From Clostridiales bacterium (GTDB taxonomy: Bacteria; Bacillota; Clostridia; Peptostreptococcales; Anaerovoracaceae): 64,000 bases of DNA. Position numbers and translations under genes: made by a program. The notes below the pieces were generated by a model. It was not told the origin of the DNA. It was given only the letters and a program-made list of their open reading frames with translations, and ran no database searches. Location of the stretch: the NCBI GenBank assembly GCA_009911365.1, contig QXXF01000001.1, forward strand, positions 186,001-250,000, in the 5' to 3' direction. This document shows, piece after piece, positions 53,625-61,162 of the stretch; within the stretch, counting starts at the first letter, position 1; the number at the start of each line of letters is the position of its first letter.

Positions 53625-53982
53625 CTACTTTCTGCAAGACTTCAAACTTCAAGGCGGCAAGTTCGGCGGTGGCGGCTCGTACCTCTTTTGAGAGGGCGTT
53701 ATAGGGTGCGCCGTATTCGTTCAGACAGCGGGCAATCTGATTCAAGTTGCCGCCGATTTTCCCGTACTCGGCTGTGAGTTTCCCAACGGCAGAAAGCAGT
53801 TCATCATTGACCGGGGAAACGGTAATGACCGGGCGTATGCTTGACTTGATAAGGGCTTGCCGGATAAACTCGGCTTGGCTCATTTTGCAGAGGGTGACAC
53901 GCTCGGAAAACCCGACGTATTCTTCCTCGGTCAAGCGTGTCTTGATTACCCGGTGGCGGTGGGGCGTGTTGTATCTTTTCAT
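53587..53982 (-). CDS. mobC: MobC-family mobilization accessory protein
   Basis: Relaxosome protein that helps open oriT. The 131 residues begin MKRYNTPHRHRVIKTRLTEE with a ribbon-helix-helix-type N-terminus, then MSQAEFIRQAL and the MobC signature GKIGGNLNQIARCLNEYG. The ATG at 53982 follows AAAGGAGCTGAAAGCC. The stop lies inside the relaxase gene, so the two are coupled by overlap. It is intact while the relaxase is frameshifted. Confidence 0.9.
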   Translation of the reverse strand: MKRYNTPHRHRVIKTRLTEEEYVGFSERVTLCKMSQAEFIRQALIKSSIRPVITVSPVNDELLSAVGKLTAEYGKIGGNLNQIARCLNEYGAPYNALSKEVRAATAELAALKFEVLQKVGEAVGNVQTYQL

Positions 53983-54061
53983 GGCTTTCAGCTCCTTTCT
54001 TTTTATGGTTTGCCCTCTCACCAATAGGAGAAAAACAGGGGGCAAAGCGGAAGTGTTTTTT

Positions 54062-54141
54062 GAAAAATCCGAAAATATTTTTTCGGGGATTTTTCAAGCG
54101 GCGCAAGCCGCAAAAAGGCGGGCTTGGGGTGGCAACCCCAA
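54062..54141. other. Candidate origin of transfer (oriT) region
   Basis: Directly upstream of mobC lie three inverted repeats within 80 bases: GAAAAATCC/GGATTTTTC (54062-54095), GCGGC/GCCGC (54098-54111) and TTGGGG/CCCCAA (54124-54141), followed by ACAAGATTCCCATAGGACAA. Such clusters upstream of mobC-relaxase genes are typical for oriT of mobilizable elements. The nick site is not identified. The 54142-54420 stretch beyond holds no convincing gene. Confidence 0.5.
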
Positions 54142-54420
54142 CAAGATTCCCATAGGACAAAATGAGCGATTAGCGAAATTTGGTACTGTGGTAGAATCTT
54201 GCTCTAAGAAAGTAGCGGCTTCCGCTGTGTGGGCTTCTGCTGATACCCTCGACGGAGAGGGCGGGGTTTCTGGCAACTTTGCGGCGGTATTTCTCCCCTT
54301 ACTACCTACAACACCACGCAAAGCAAAAATGACGGTGATTTGCAGAAATTTCTTTCTATCCCCCTTTGTACGGCATAATACCGACAATTTTTGAAAATGC
54401 CAAAAATGGGCGCAAAAAAA

Positions 54421-54445
54421 CAGGAAACCTTTTCTTGATTTCCTG
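54421..54445 (-). terminator. Terminator of the methyltransferase gene
   Basis: CAGGAAA (54421-54427) pairs with TTTCCTG (54439-54445). On the minus strand it is followed directly by TTTTTTT (complement of A7 at 54414-54420). It lies about 70 bases past the methyltransferase stop. Confidence 0.85.
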
Positions 54446-54516
54446 TCTTGGTGTGCCGTTCTGTATATACGGCAGTTATTCAGTTTTTAGCTGGCTACAA
54501 TTTTACAAACTGGAAG

Positions 54517-55263
54517 TTATATATGTGCAATTACTCTTAATCTTCGATAATCAGCAGTCCATTTGCTTCCATTCCAAAGTGATTCTTTTGTTAAATCCTC
54601 GACTTTTTTAATGATTTCATCCTGAACCTTTTCTGACATCAATTCTAAATCAGATGCAAAAAATTGTTTTATCCAATTAGCTAATCCTCTCTCGTTATCC
54701 TTTAATGGTGTCGGTCGGTCATAATCATATATTTTGTCAATCATAAAACCGTTCTTTTTTAATAAATCGGCAAAATGCTCACTTGTTGGGAAATTGAACT
54801 TAGGATTATATTCATATCCGAAATTCCGACAAACGTTCATAAATGCATTCTCAATTGTCGCAATATTACCATTTGCTCCAAATTCACATGCCAATAATCC
54901 ATTTGATTTCAACACTTTATGTACCTGATTCAGCAAAGCATTATGGTCGGCTATCCAGTGGAAAACTGCATTTGAGAAAACAACATCGAACTGTTTTTCA
55001 AATGGTAATGAGAGGGCATCACAAACCATAAACTTTATATCAGCATATTGCTTCTGTGCCTTTTCTATCATATTTGCAGAACTGTCAACACCAATAACTG
55101 TATCCGCAAAATTTGCTAATTGTGAAGTAAGAGTCCCCGTTCCACAACCTAAATCCAAAATACTTTGATTTTTATTCTTAGGCACAAACTCTAAAAGCCC
55201 CTTTCCGTATTCAGCAACAAAATCATGTTTATTATCATATAATACTGCATTCCACTCGCTCAT
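54517..55263 (-). CDS. Class I SAM-dependent methyltransferase
   Basis: The 248 residues carry the SAM-binding motif LDLGCGTGTLTSQL (motif I), motif II with VIGVDSSANMIEKA, FMVCDALSLPF, and motif IV DVVFSNAVFHWI, the Methyltransf_11/25 pattern also seen in trans-aconitate methyltransferase relatives. The substrate is unknown. GGAGG precedes the ATG. Its low GC content contrasts with the mobilization genes beside it, marking it as cargo of the mobile element. Confidence 0.88.
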   Translation of the reverse strand: MSEWNAVLYDNKHDFVAEYGKGLLEFVPKNKNQSILDLGCGTGTLTSQLANFADTVIGVDSSANMIEKAQKQYADIKFMVCDALSLPFEKQFDVVFSNAVFHWIADHNALLNQVHKVLKSNGLLACEFGANGNIATIENAFMNVCRNFGYEYNPKFNFPTSEHFADLLKKNGFMIDKIYDYDRPTPLKDNERGLANWIKQFFASDLELMSEKVQDEIIKKVEDLTKESLWNGSKWTADYRRLRVIAHI

Positions 55264-55336
55264 ATATTTACCTCCATAAATCAGTATTTGTCGATATTGT
55301 ATTTATACTCGTTTCCTCCAAAATGGAAGCGATTTC

Positions 55337-55978
55337 TTATGCTTCCTGTTCATCAAAACGGAACTTGAACAATGCGGCAACAAGCCGGGATTTTATGCTG
55401 TCCTCGGTATCTCTGTCGATATGCCCGTTTTCAATGGCGGCGATTCGGATTCGCTTGCTGTAATGCCGTAAAACCTCGTCCACGGCTTCCGGCTCTCCGC
55501 TGGTTGCCCGGACAATCGTTTCATAGGGCAAAAGGCTCGGATTCCCCATTGAAAGCACCTCCATTTCTTTGTGCAGAAGCTGTAAAGTCCTGCGGATTTG
55601 ATACCCGGTCGTACTCCGGCAGCGTCCGTACATTTCCCCGATTTCCTGTTGTGTGTAATGTCCGAAAAAGTAAAGGAAAATGATTTCCCGGTTCTTCTTC
55701 GGCAGAGATAACAGGGCGGTGGCAAGCTCCCCATTGGTAAGGATAACTGTCTGACCGCATATCGTAATGGGGTGTTCTTCATAAGGTGCTTCAAAATATT
55801 CGTCTGTTGTGCCTAAAGGGTAAAACTTTTCTTCTGTGAGGTATTCAAGGGATATTTCTTTTTGCCGCCGTCTGCTCCTGTCACGCCATGCGTTGATAGC
55901 AGCAAAGCGTATGACAGTCTTGCAATAGCCATTGAACGTATACATGATATGTTCTCTGTATGCTTCTGTGCAAGCCAT
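55337..55978 (-). CDS. Sigma-70-like protein fused to an HTH_16 (Tn916 Orf8-like) domain
   Basis: Residues 1 to about 140 resemble the small sigma-70-type proteins of ICEs and IMEs (Tn916 Orf7-like): YTFNGYCKTVIRFAAINAWR, then LPKKNREIIFLYFFGHYTQQEIGEMYGRCRST in region 4 (quoted in part). Residues 144-213 resemble the separate HTH_16 protein (Orf8-like): MGNPSLLPYETIVRATSG onward, ending FKFRFDEQEA. In Tn916 these are two genes. Here they form one frame, but GGAGG lies eight bases before the internal ATG at 55549, so the second domain may also be made on its own. Probably regulates element functions. Confidence 0.8.
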   Translation of the reverse strand: MACTEAYREHIMYTFNGYCKTVIRFAAINAWRDRSRRRQKEISLEYLTEEKFYPLGTTDEYFEAPYEEHPITICGQTVILTNGELATALLSLPKKNREIIFLYFFGHYTQQEIGEMYGRCRSTTGYQIRRTLQLLHKEMEVLSMGNPSLLPYETIVRATSGEPEAVDEVLRHYSKRIRIAAIENGHIDRDTEDSIKSRLVAALFKFRFDEQEA

Positions 55979-56134
55979 AAATAATTCCCCCTTTCTCCCA
56001 CAAAGGGTGTTGCATGGTTTATGGCTGCTATTTATAATTCAGAGGGGTGGTAGTTATTTTAGATTTCCACTCCCCAGATTATCTACCAAACGAAATGGCT
56101 TAGAAAAACCATTCATCTTAGTTGCTTGTCCTTG

Positions 56135-56773
56135 CTATTTAAGGGTGATACAAAATCCATGACCAACCGCAATTAGTTTAGGCGTTATGGTAAGAAGTTT
56201 TTCTTTCAGCTTTGAAAATATATCTTCACTTGAAATATATTCTGGTTTAATATCGGCAACTTCTGTTTTCCAGTTACTGTCAATGAGCTTTCCAGTTCCA
56301 TTTCCACTACGAAGCATAAGGTCTGCACTATAAAAAACGCCGCTATTTTCCTCATAACATACTAAGCCATTTTGTAAATGTACCTCTGAGGGATAATTGA
56401 AAAAATGCAGTTTAAGTGTGCCGTCTTCTAAAATCTCATTTTCATTGCAGACTTTTATTTTCCCTGTAAATCCATATCCGGGAAGCTCCCTTGCGCAAAG
56501 TGCAGAACATAGCACGGTTGCTTCTGGATATTCTTTTGTGAAAATTGGAAGCCCTCCACATTCATCACTTTCCATGTGTGATACAAAAATATACTTGACT
56601 GTATGCTCCCCTAAAATTTCCTTTATCGTTGCCAGATTTTCCGCTGCCTCTTTCTGCGTTCCAGTTGCAAAAACAATCGCCGGATCAGAAGCTAACAAAT
56701 ATTGATGAATTGTAAAATCCATTGGTGGAATGTAGGTAGTGAACTGGTAAAGATTCTCATAAATTTTTTTCAT
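56135..56773 (-). CDS. MBL-fold protein of the diiron (flavodiiron/ODP-like) type
   Basis: A 212-residue metallo-beta-lactamase fold protein with the diiron motif HMESDECGG (HxExD) rather than the HxHxDH of hydrolases, as in flavodiiron proteins and the oxygen-binding ODP chemotaxis protein. Other ligand-type residues are in PSEVHLQNGLVCY, FYSADLML and VGHGFC. There is no flavodoxin domain. A role in oxygen or NO sensing or reduction is an inference from family. It is encoded 12 bases after sfsA, with GGAGAAAAGCC before its ATG, and is presumably controlled by the divergent TetR regulator. Confidence 0.8.
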   Translation of the reverse strand: MKKIYENLYQFTTYIPPMDFTIHQYLLASDPAIVFATGTQKEAAENLATIKEILGEHTVKYIFVSHMESDECGGLPIFTKEYPEATVLCSALCARELPGYGFTGKIKVCNENEILEDGTLKLHFFNYPSEVHLQNGLVCYEENSGVFYSADLMLRSGNGTGKLIDSNWKTEVADIKPEYISSEDIFSKLKEKLLTITPKLIAVGHGFCITLK

Positions 56774-56785
56774 GGCTTTTCTCCT

Positions 56786-57538
56786 TTAATCTTGATATAT
56801 TTTTCTTGTGGTATTTTCACAAGTATGTAACATTACTCCTGTTGGAGTAAAATTCATGGTTAAATTCCATGATCCAACTCCTTTTTTAACTGCACGTTCT
56901 ATTGTAGCTTTTACTTCCTGATAATGGGCGCTTCTTTGCCGTTGCTTTGGATTTGTTACCTCGTATTGCTGAACCGTTAATAAAATCGCCCGCTCATGGT
57001 TTTCTAAAGAACCAGCTAATTCATTTATATGTTTTACAAATCTCTCTGTAGATGAAAACGGTGTAACCGGATGTGTTCTAATATGGCTTCCATATTTCAC
57101 TTCAAGTGTCGTTAATGCGGTTTTCACTTCAATGTATGTGTTTCCTACTAAAAAATCCAGTTTAGACACTCCCAATTTTGTTTCACGTTTTATACAAGAA
57201 TAATCCTGGACAATTTCATTTAGCTGGTGGGTATCAAGAAAAAATCCAACCAGTTTATTGGATAAAATCTGGTTAATTCCAATCCAATTTTTATGTTCAC
57301 ATTCAAGATTATCGCAAGAAACCGCTTCTACTGTATGACATAATTTCCTCTTGGGATTATCATTTTCAGAAATTAGGCAGGCAACTTGTTTTAATTCAAT
57401 ATCCCCAATCCGTCCAGTAGTCGGACAATGACAAGTGACAATCTCCCCATTTAACATAACGTCCATTGTGAAGCGGCTGTTTCTTTTTTGGATGATTCCC
57501 TCTTTAAGCGGTTTGTCGAACAAAAATGGTTCTCCCAT
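56786..57538 (-). CDS. SfsA-family protein
   Basis: SfsA proteins (sugar fermentation stimulation A) have an OB-like N-terminus and a PD-(D/E)XK-like C-terminal domain and may bind or cut nucleic acid. Visible signatures are RNSRFTMDVMLNGEIVTCHC, CPTTGRIGDI, and LGVSKLDFLVGNTYIEVKTA with TTLEVKYGS. I placed the start at the ATG at 57538; the open frame continues upstream to 57601 without a ribosome binding site. The 250 residues are slightly longer than usual SfsA. It is low in GC, carried by the mobile element, and divergent from tetR. Confidence 0.8.
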   Translation of the reverse strand: MGEPFLFDKPLKEGIIQKRNSRFTMDVMLNGEIVTCHCPTTGRIGDIELKQVACLISENDNPKRKLCHTVEAVSCDNLECEHKNWIGINQILSNKLVGFFLDTHQLNEIVQDYSCIKRETKLGVSKLDFLVGNTYIEVKTALTTLEVKYGSHIRTHPVTPFSSTERFVKHINELAGSLENHERAILLTVQQYEVTNPKQRQRSAHYQEVKATIERAVKKGVGSWNLTMNFTPTGVMLHTCENTTRKIYQD

Positions 57539-57573
57539 ATGTGATTCACAATCTCCTTTTTCTTTACCTTTTC

Positions 57574-57612
57574 TATAAACTCGTTTATAATAAAGCAACA
57601 AATGATGCTTTT
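57574..57612. promoter_or_regulatory. Candidate TetR operators in the sfsA-tetR divergent region
   Basis: Two adjacent inverted repeats: TATAAAC-TC-GTTTATA (57574-57589) and AAAGCA-N8-TGCTTT (57593-57612), between the divergent sfsA and tetR start codons. Position and symmetry fit repressor binding over both promoters; which site is used is not known. Confidence 0.6.
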
Positions 57613-57684
57613 TATTTTATCAGCATTTTATTAAAAATCAAGCTGCGTAGGCTTAATTGCAACAAAAGGGGGAAACTGTTGCTT

Positions 57685-58260
57685 ATGAGAAGAAAAAATA
57701 CCACTTCAAAGATGATGAAAGGATATATTATAGGTGCATTACTGCTGCTTATGAAAAAACGTAACTTCTCTGAAATTTCCATAGGAGAAATAACAGACAA
57801 GGCAGGTGTAAACCGTTCAACTTATTACAGGAATTTTCATTCAAAAGAGGAAATTATAGAAACATTTTTTTGTAATATTTTAGAGCAGACTATCACCGAA
57901 CTACCAGCAGACGACAATCTGACATTACAGGAATATCTTGCACATGTATTCAAAGTCTTTTATAGTTATAAAGACGACATTTTGTGTATTCACCAAAACA
58001 AATTATCTCATTTGCTTCTTTCTGCCCTTAATTCCTACTTTTTAGTAAGTACAGATACAGTAAATGAGAGTTTCATTGAAAGGCTTCCTTTGTATTACCA
58101 TACCGGGGGGATTTTTAACAATTTTATATTGTGGTTTGATTGTAACATGGAACCAGCCCCGGAAATTTTTGCAGAAGTCGCTGCTAAAATTTGTTTACCC
58201 AATGCAAGACCTGTTTTACTGCACCCTAAAAATTTTACGACAAATCCCGTTCGACCTTAA
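57685..58260 (+). CDS. TetR-family transcriptional regulator
   Basis: The 191 residues start MRRKNTTSKMMKGYIIGALL and contain a TetR helix-turn-helix (FSEISIGEITDKAGVNRSTYYRNF, quoted in part, then HSKEEIIETFF), followed by a helical ligand-binding domain. The longer open frame upstream lacks a start signal; AAGGGGGAAA lies before the ATG at 57685. It is the last gene before the right end of the mobile element and is divergent from the sfsA-MBL pair, which it probably controls. The effector is unknown. Confidence 0.9.
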   Translation: MRRKNTTSKMMKGYIIGALLLLMKKRNFSEISIGEITDKAGVNRSTYYRNFHSKEEIIETFFCNILEQTITELPADDNLTLQEYLAHVFKVFYSYKDDILCIHQNKLSHLLLSALNSYFLVSTDTVNESFIERLPLYYHTGGIFNNFILWFDCNMEPAPEIFAEVAAKICLPNARPVLLHPKNFTTNPVRP

Positions 58261-58397
58261 ATAACAAAATTATTATAAAAAGATATAAGAGTGAGAGAGA
58301 TTCCATAGCCTGTTATGCACATTTCCATAATGCTTGTCTTTTGGTCTTTGGTTCGGAATAGTGTGGTGCTGGCGGTCTATCTCTTGTTTTCGGTTGC

Positions 58398-58428
58398 TTG
58401 CTTCTTTACCGTACATGAGCATTCCTTC
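58398..58428. other. Right attachment junction of the mobile element (attR)
   Basis: The element end reads CTTCTTTACCGTACAT, then core GA at 58417-58418, then the flank GCATTCCTTC. CTTCTTTA at 58401-58408 is the inverted copy of TAAAGAAG near the left end. The 58261-58397 stretch before it holds no gene. Confidence 0.8.
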
Positions 58429-59032
58429 TCGGCTTGATTCATATGCTTCCGCACACGATCCACGAATTGAGCATATTGATTCAGAAGCGGACTGCGTTCT
58501 AGGATAGGGTGCTGCTTGTGGTAATTGATGTTGATGACTTTCAAAGACATTTCTATCATGGGACTGATCTCGCATTCCGGAAAAGCGTTGGACAGCCATT
58601 GTGTGGTCTCCAGCGGCCTGTCTCGAAGCCCATTGTACAACACATAAAAACGAGGGTCGGGACTTGGCATTGCTTTTCTCAATACAAGGCATTGGCAGGG
58701 ATGATTTTCTCATAGATCCTTCCCAGGTAGGCTAGTTCCCGGATTGGCATGTTTTCACTCCATGTAGACATATGTTCCACAATGGACAGGAGAATGGAGT
58801 CATACTGGAAAGACAGATCGTTTCTCCTGCGTTTGTACAGTGCGCTTTCCAGGGTGTCGATCCTGATTTTGCCCGCATCCGTTCCGTCTATCCCTTCCAA
58901 GGCGTTGAGCAGTTCCAACGCCGCCCTTTCCTGGCTGAACAGCAGGCGGAACATGCCGTCCTTAAATTCCCGATTGCTGTGGTATGCCGCTTCGTTTTCT
59001 TTGATTATAAGGCTTCGAGAACCTGCTTGCAA
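58419..59032 (-). pseudogene. 5' part of the Rpn-family gene interrupted by the mobile element
   Basis: The first frame (TTG start at 59032, AAAGGA upstream) encodes SNREFKDGMFRLLFSQERAA, NDLSFQYDSILLSIVEHMST and IRELAYLGRIYEKIIPANAL, the PD-(D/E)XK transposase-like pattern. Near 58680 the frame breaks, and a second frame continues RKAMPSPDPRFYVLYNG, then LSLKVININ-type sequence and FVDRVRKHMNQAEKE up to the GA junction. So this gene carried or acquired a frameshift besides the insertion. Its missing C-terminal part is at 47088-47313. Confidence 0.88.
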
Positions 59033-59406
59033 TATATATTCCTTTAAAAGTTTTATTTTTCTCCCCTTTAAGATAATTCAACGCATTTCTCCCAATGAAC
59101 CTCTTATGGTTCCGCAACCTTTCCTTTATAAACCGTGACCTCAGGCTATGATTCAATAAATGCGTCCTCACCGGCAATGACGCACCGATTAACTTGCGTC
59201 TGTTATACCATATTCGATATTTTTTACTCTTTATCTTTTATTTGGATATTTATGTTTTTAGATACGCACCATGCGCTTATCCAAATTTCTTATATTCCAT
59301 TAGTTTCGATGCTGCGAAATGTCTGGCATAGAATAACAATACTTTTCATAAAAATTTTTGTATGCCTGGCCTGGCCGCAAAGCGAGGAAGACTCGAATCA
59401 CAGACG
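59033..59406. other. Intergenic region without recognisable gene
   Basis: About 370 bases between the interrupted Rpn gene start and the terminator of the FkbM gene. No reading frame with a ribosome binding site or family resemblance. Confidence 0.35.
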
Positions 59407-59436
59407 AAAAAAAGAAAGTCCCATAACCGGAACTTT
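59407..59436 (-). terminator. Terminator of the FkbM methyltransferase gene
   Basis: AAAGTCCC (59415-59422) pairs with GGAACTTT (59429-59436) with one G-T pair. On the minus strand it is followed by CTTTTTTTCG. It lies 22 bases past the stop. Confidence 0.8.
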
Positions 59437-59458
59437 CCTTTCTATATGAAACACAGAT

Positions 59459-60706
59459 TCAAAAATATGTTTCATCGATAGCATAATATGTATAATGCAG
59501 TCCGCCTTTCAAAAATATCCGATAGTTTGGATTCAGAGATTTCATCAACGCTGGCAGCATGAAAAGATCCGAAGGCCTATGATAGGCGCATACAGCCAAA
59601 AACGGCCGCTTTTCCCTGATTGTCCGCTCCGCTCCCCTGATGGCCGCAGCCTCGGCCCCCTCTATGTCCATTTTGATAAACAAATCTTTCTCATGGACCT
59701 GGATCTGATCAATGGAAGTCACTTTGACTGTATTAGGTTCGTCTTCCACAAAGTCTTTTTCTTCTGCCCTTTCCGGCTTCTGATTGCCTGTGGTGCCCGG
59801 ATACTGACTGGCGAATGTCTTCAAGTTTTGATTGTCGGATAATGTCGATGCCGCATCTTCCGAATGATAATGGAATGTAAGGACAGCCTCTTTCAGCCAT
59901 ACGCCTTTATGTATGTTGACAAATCTGACATTCCCCAACAGGCTTTCTTTTCTTAGTGCTTTTTCTAATATGCGTTCTTCTGCTTTTTCGAGAGTCAGCA
60001 TCACATGGTCATCCGGTTCAAAGGCATAATACGTGCAGCTTTTAGGTGAAACAGCTTCCAAGATCTGTGCGATAGAATCACCTCCATATGCGCCGCAGTC
60101 CATAATCGCACAGTCCAGATTGCCTGGCACAGGTACTTCCTCCCAATATCCGTGGCTGCCCTGGATCGACGACAATTGGCTGTACTGGTAGAGATTCACG
60201 CTTCCGCCCCGGTTTTCCAGGATAAAATCATAGAGCGTTTTGGAATCGGGATCCGCAAGCAACTCCCTGGCTCCGGCTTCTGAAAAAAGGATATCTTCGT
60301 ATCCAGAGCACTCTGGGTCATCCGCAAAAGGGATTTTCCAGGAAACGCTAATGAAGATTTTGCTTTCTGTCCAGCCTAAAGCTTTCAGCTGCTGAACCGC
60401 CGGCTCGTAATCCAGGACAGCGACGATTACGATCGCATCTTCTGCGCACTGCCTCGCCTGTTCCGCTGAAGACCTCCCTTCCCGGTTCCGCCCCGCGGAA
60501 GGAGGCTGCGTCGCTGAAGGCGGACTGACAGGATAAACCGTCCCCGCAGCTACCATTTCTTTCTTGTTGTTATCTAAAATGCCCTGTAGATCCACAATGC
60601 CCCGCAGGTGTTCCAGCGTAGCCCGTCCAATTTTTCCAGCACCAAACAGGTACGCCGCCTTGCCAGCAAGCTGGCTCGCTGTGGTTTTGAGCAATCGCTC
60701 TTCCAT
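59459..60706 (-). CDS. FkbM-family methyltransferase with N-terminal nucleotide-binding-like domain
   Basis: The C-terminal 230 residues are an FkbM-type SAM methyltransferase: MDCGAYGGDSIAQIL (motif I), YYAFEPDDHV, and LFIKMDIEGAEAAAIRGA, ending with the family aromatic tail. The N-terminal 150 residues begin AYLFGAGKIGRATLEHL, a Rossmann-like GxGxxG pattern seen in two-domain FkbM proteins. FkbM enzymes O-methylate sugars or polyketides; the target here is unknown and no glycan cluster is adjacent. Two low-complexity polar stretches (around residues 65-85 and 300-320) are unusual. GGAG precedes the ATG. Confidence 0.85.
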   Translation of the reverse strand: MEERLLKTTASQLAGKAAYLFGAGKIGRATLEHLRGIVDLQGILDNNKKEMVAAGTVYPVSPPSATQPPSAGRNREGRSSAEQARQCAEDAIVIVAVLDYEPAVQQLKALGWTESKIFISVSWKIPFADDPECSGYEDILFSEAGARELLADPDSKTLYDFILENRGGSVNLYQYSQLSSIQGSHGYWEEVPVPGNLDCAIMDCGAYGGDSIAQILEAVSPKSCTYYAFEPDDHVMLTLEKAEERILEKALRKESLLGNVRFVNIHKGVWLKEAVLTFHYHSEDAASTLSDNQNLKTFASQYPGTTGNQKPERAEEKDFVEDEPNTVKVTSIDQIQVHEKDLFIKMDIEGAEAAAIRGAERTIREKRPFLAVCAYHRPSDLFMLPALMKSLNPNYRIFLKGGLHYTYYAIDETYF

Positions 60707-60765
60707 TTTTTATCTCCTTGTTTTGCGGACCGCCTTTTTGCATTAAAATTTCTTTGATATGGCCA

Positions 60766-60806
60766 AGTGCGTATAAATCGCCAAAATTCATTGATTTATA
60801 CACACT
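60766..60806. repeat. Palindromic intergenic repeat, copy 3
   Basis: Arms AGTGCGTATAAATC (60766-60779) and GATTTATACACACT (60793-60806) with one mismatch, loop of 13 bases. It shares the GTATAAATC core with copies at 8939 and 37462 but has no T-run, so here it does not look like a terminator. It lies 60 bases upstream of the FkbM gene. Confidence 0.75.
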
Positions 60807-60946
60807 ACAGGTTTTGTTTGCCAAGCAAAACGGACAGCGTAGGTGAAACGCCATCACCCATATCGCATAGCGATCTTTCTTATTAGATAAAAAGCGGTGG
60901 CAAGCCCGCTTCCTAAGGTTTTTATTTGATTTCAGCCATCGCATGC

Positions 60947-61072
60947 TCATGAATCCAACAAACTGCTTATTTTCTTTTTTGCCTCATCCAAATCCTCGCA
61001 TCCATCCAGTATCAGGACCACCATTTTTAAAATTTTCTCAAATTGATCATTTGTCATCCCCATCTCTTCCAT
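60947..61072 (-). CDS. Small 41-residue protein of unknown function
   Basis: A short frame with a good ribosome binding site (AAAGGAGATTGGG) and an ATG at 61072. The product, MEEMGMTNDQFEKILKMVVL then DGCEDLDEAKKKISSLL, is an amphipathic acidic helix pair. It resembles, from memory, other short clostridial proteins that start with a TNEQF-type motif, of unknown role. It lies between the flavoprotein operon and the FkbM gene. Protein-like composition and the site support it, but no homology can be checked here. Confidence 0.55.
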   Translation of the reverse strand: MEEMGMTNDQFEKILKMVVLILDGCEDLDEAKKKISSLLDS

Positions 61073-61162
61073 CCCAATCTCCTTTCTCCACTTACCCGGA
61101 AATTAATTTTTATGCATTATACTATTGATCCGTGAAAATCGTCAAGTACCTATTTCCTCTGT

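Larger units (their letters stand above)
47314..58418. mobile_element. Tn4451/TnpX-type mobilizable transposon, about 11.1 kb
   Basis: Bounded by GA dinucleotides at 47314-47315 and 58417-58418. GA is the crossover dinucleotide known for the large serine recombinase TnpX of Tn4451. Contents: serine recombinase at the left end, TnpW, DnaC-like ATPase, RepA, Cys-rich VLP protein, relaxase, MobC and candidate oriT (mobilization core), a sigma/HTH_16 protein, and cargo: GNAT acetyltransferase, SAM methyltransferase, and a TetR-controlled SfsA-MBL pair. Core genes are clearly richer in GC than the cargo genes, showing a mosaic. The insertion splits an Rpn gene. Recombinase and relaxase genes are frameshifted. 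Confidence 0.92.

Noticed and set aside
60570-60950. 126-codon minus-strand frame upstream of and overlapping the FkbM gene
   Set aside because: It runs out of frame over the FkbM 5' end and through palindromic repeat copy 3; no ribosome binding site.
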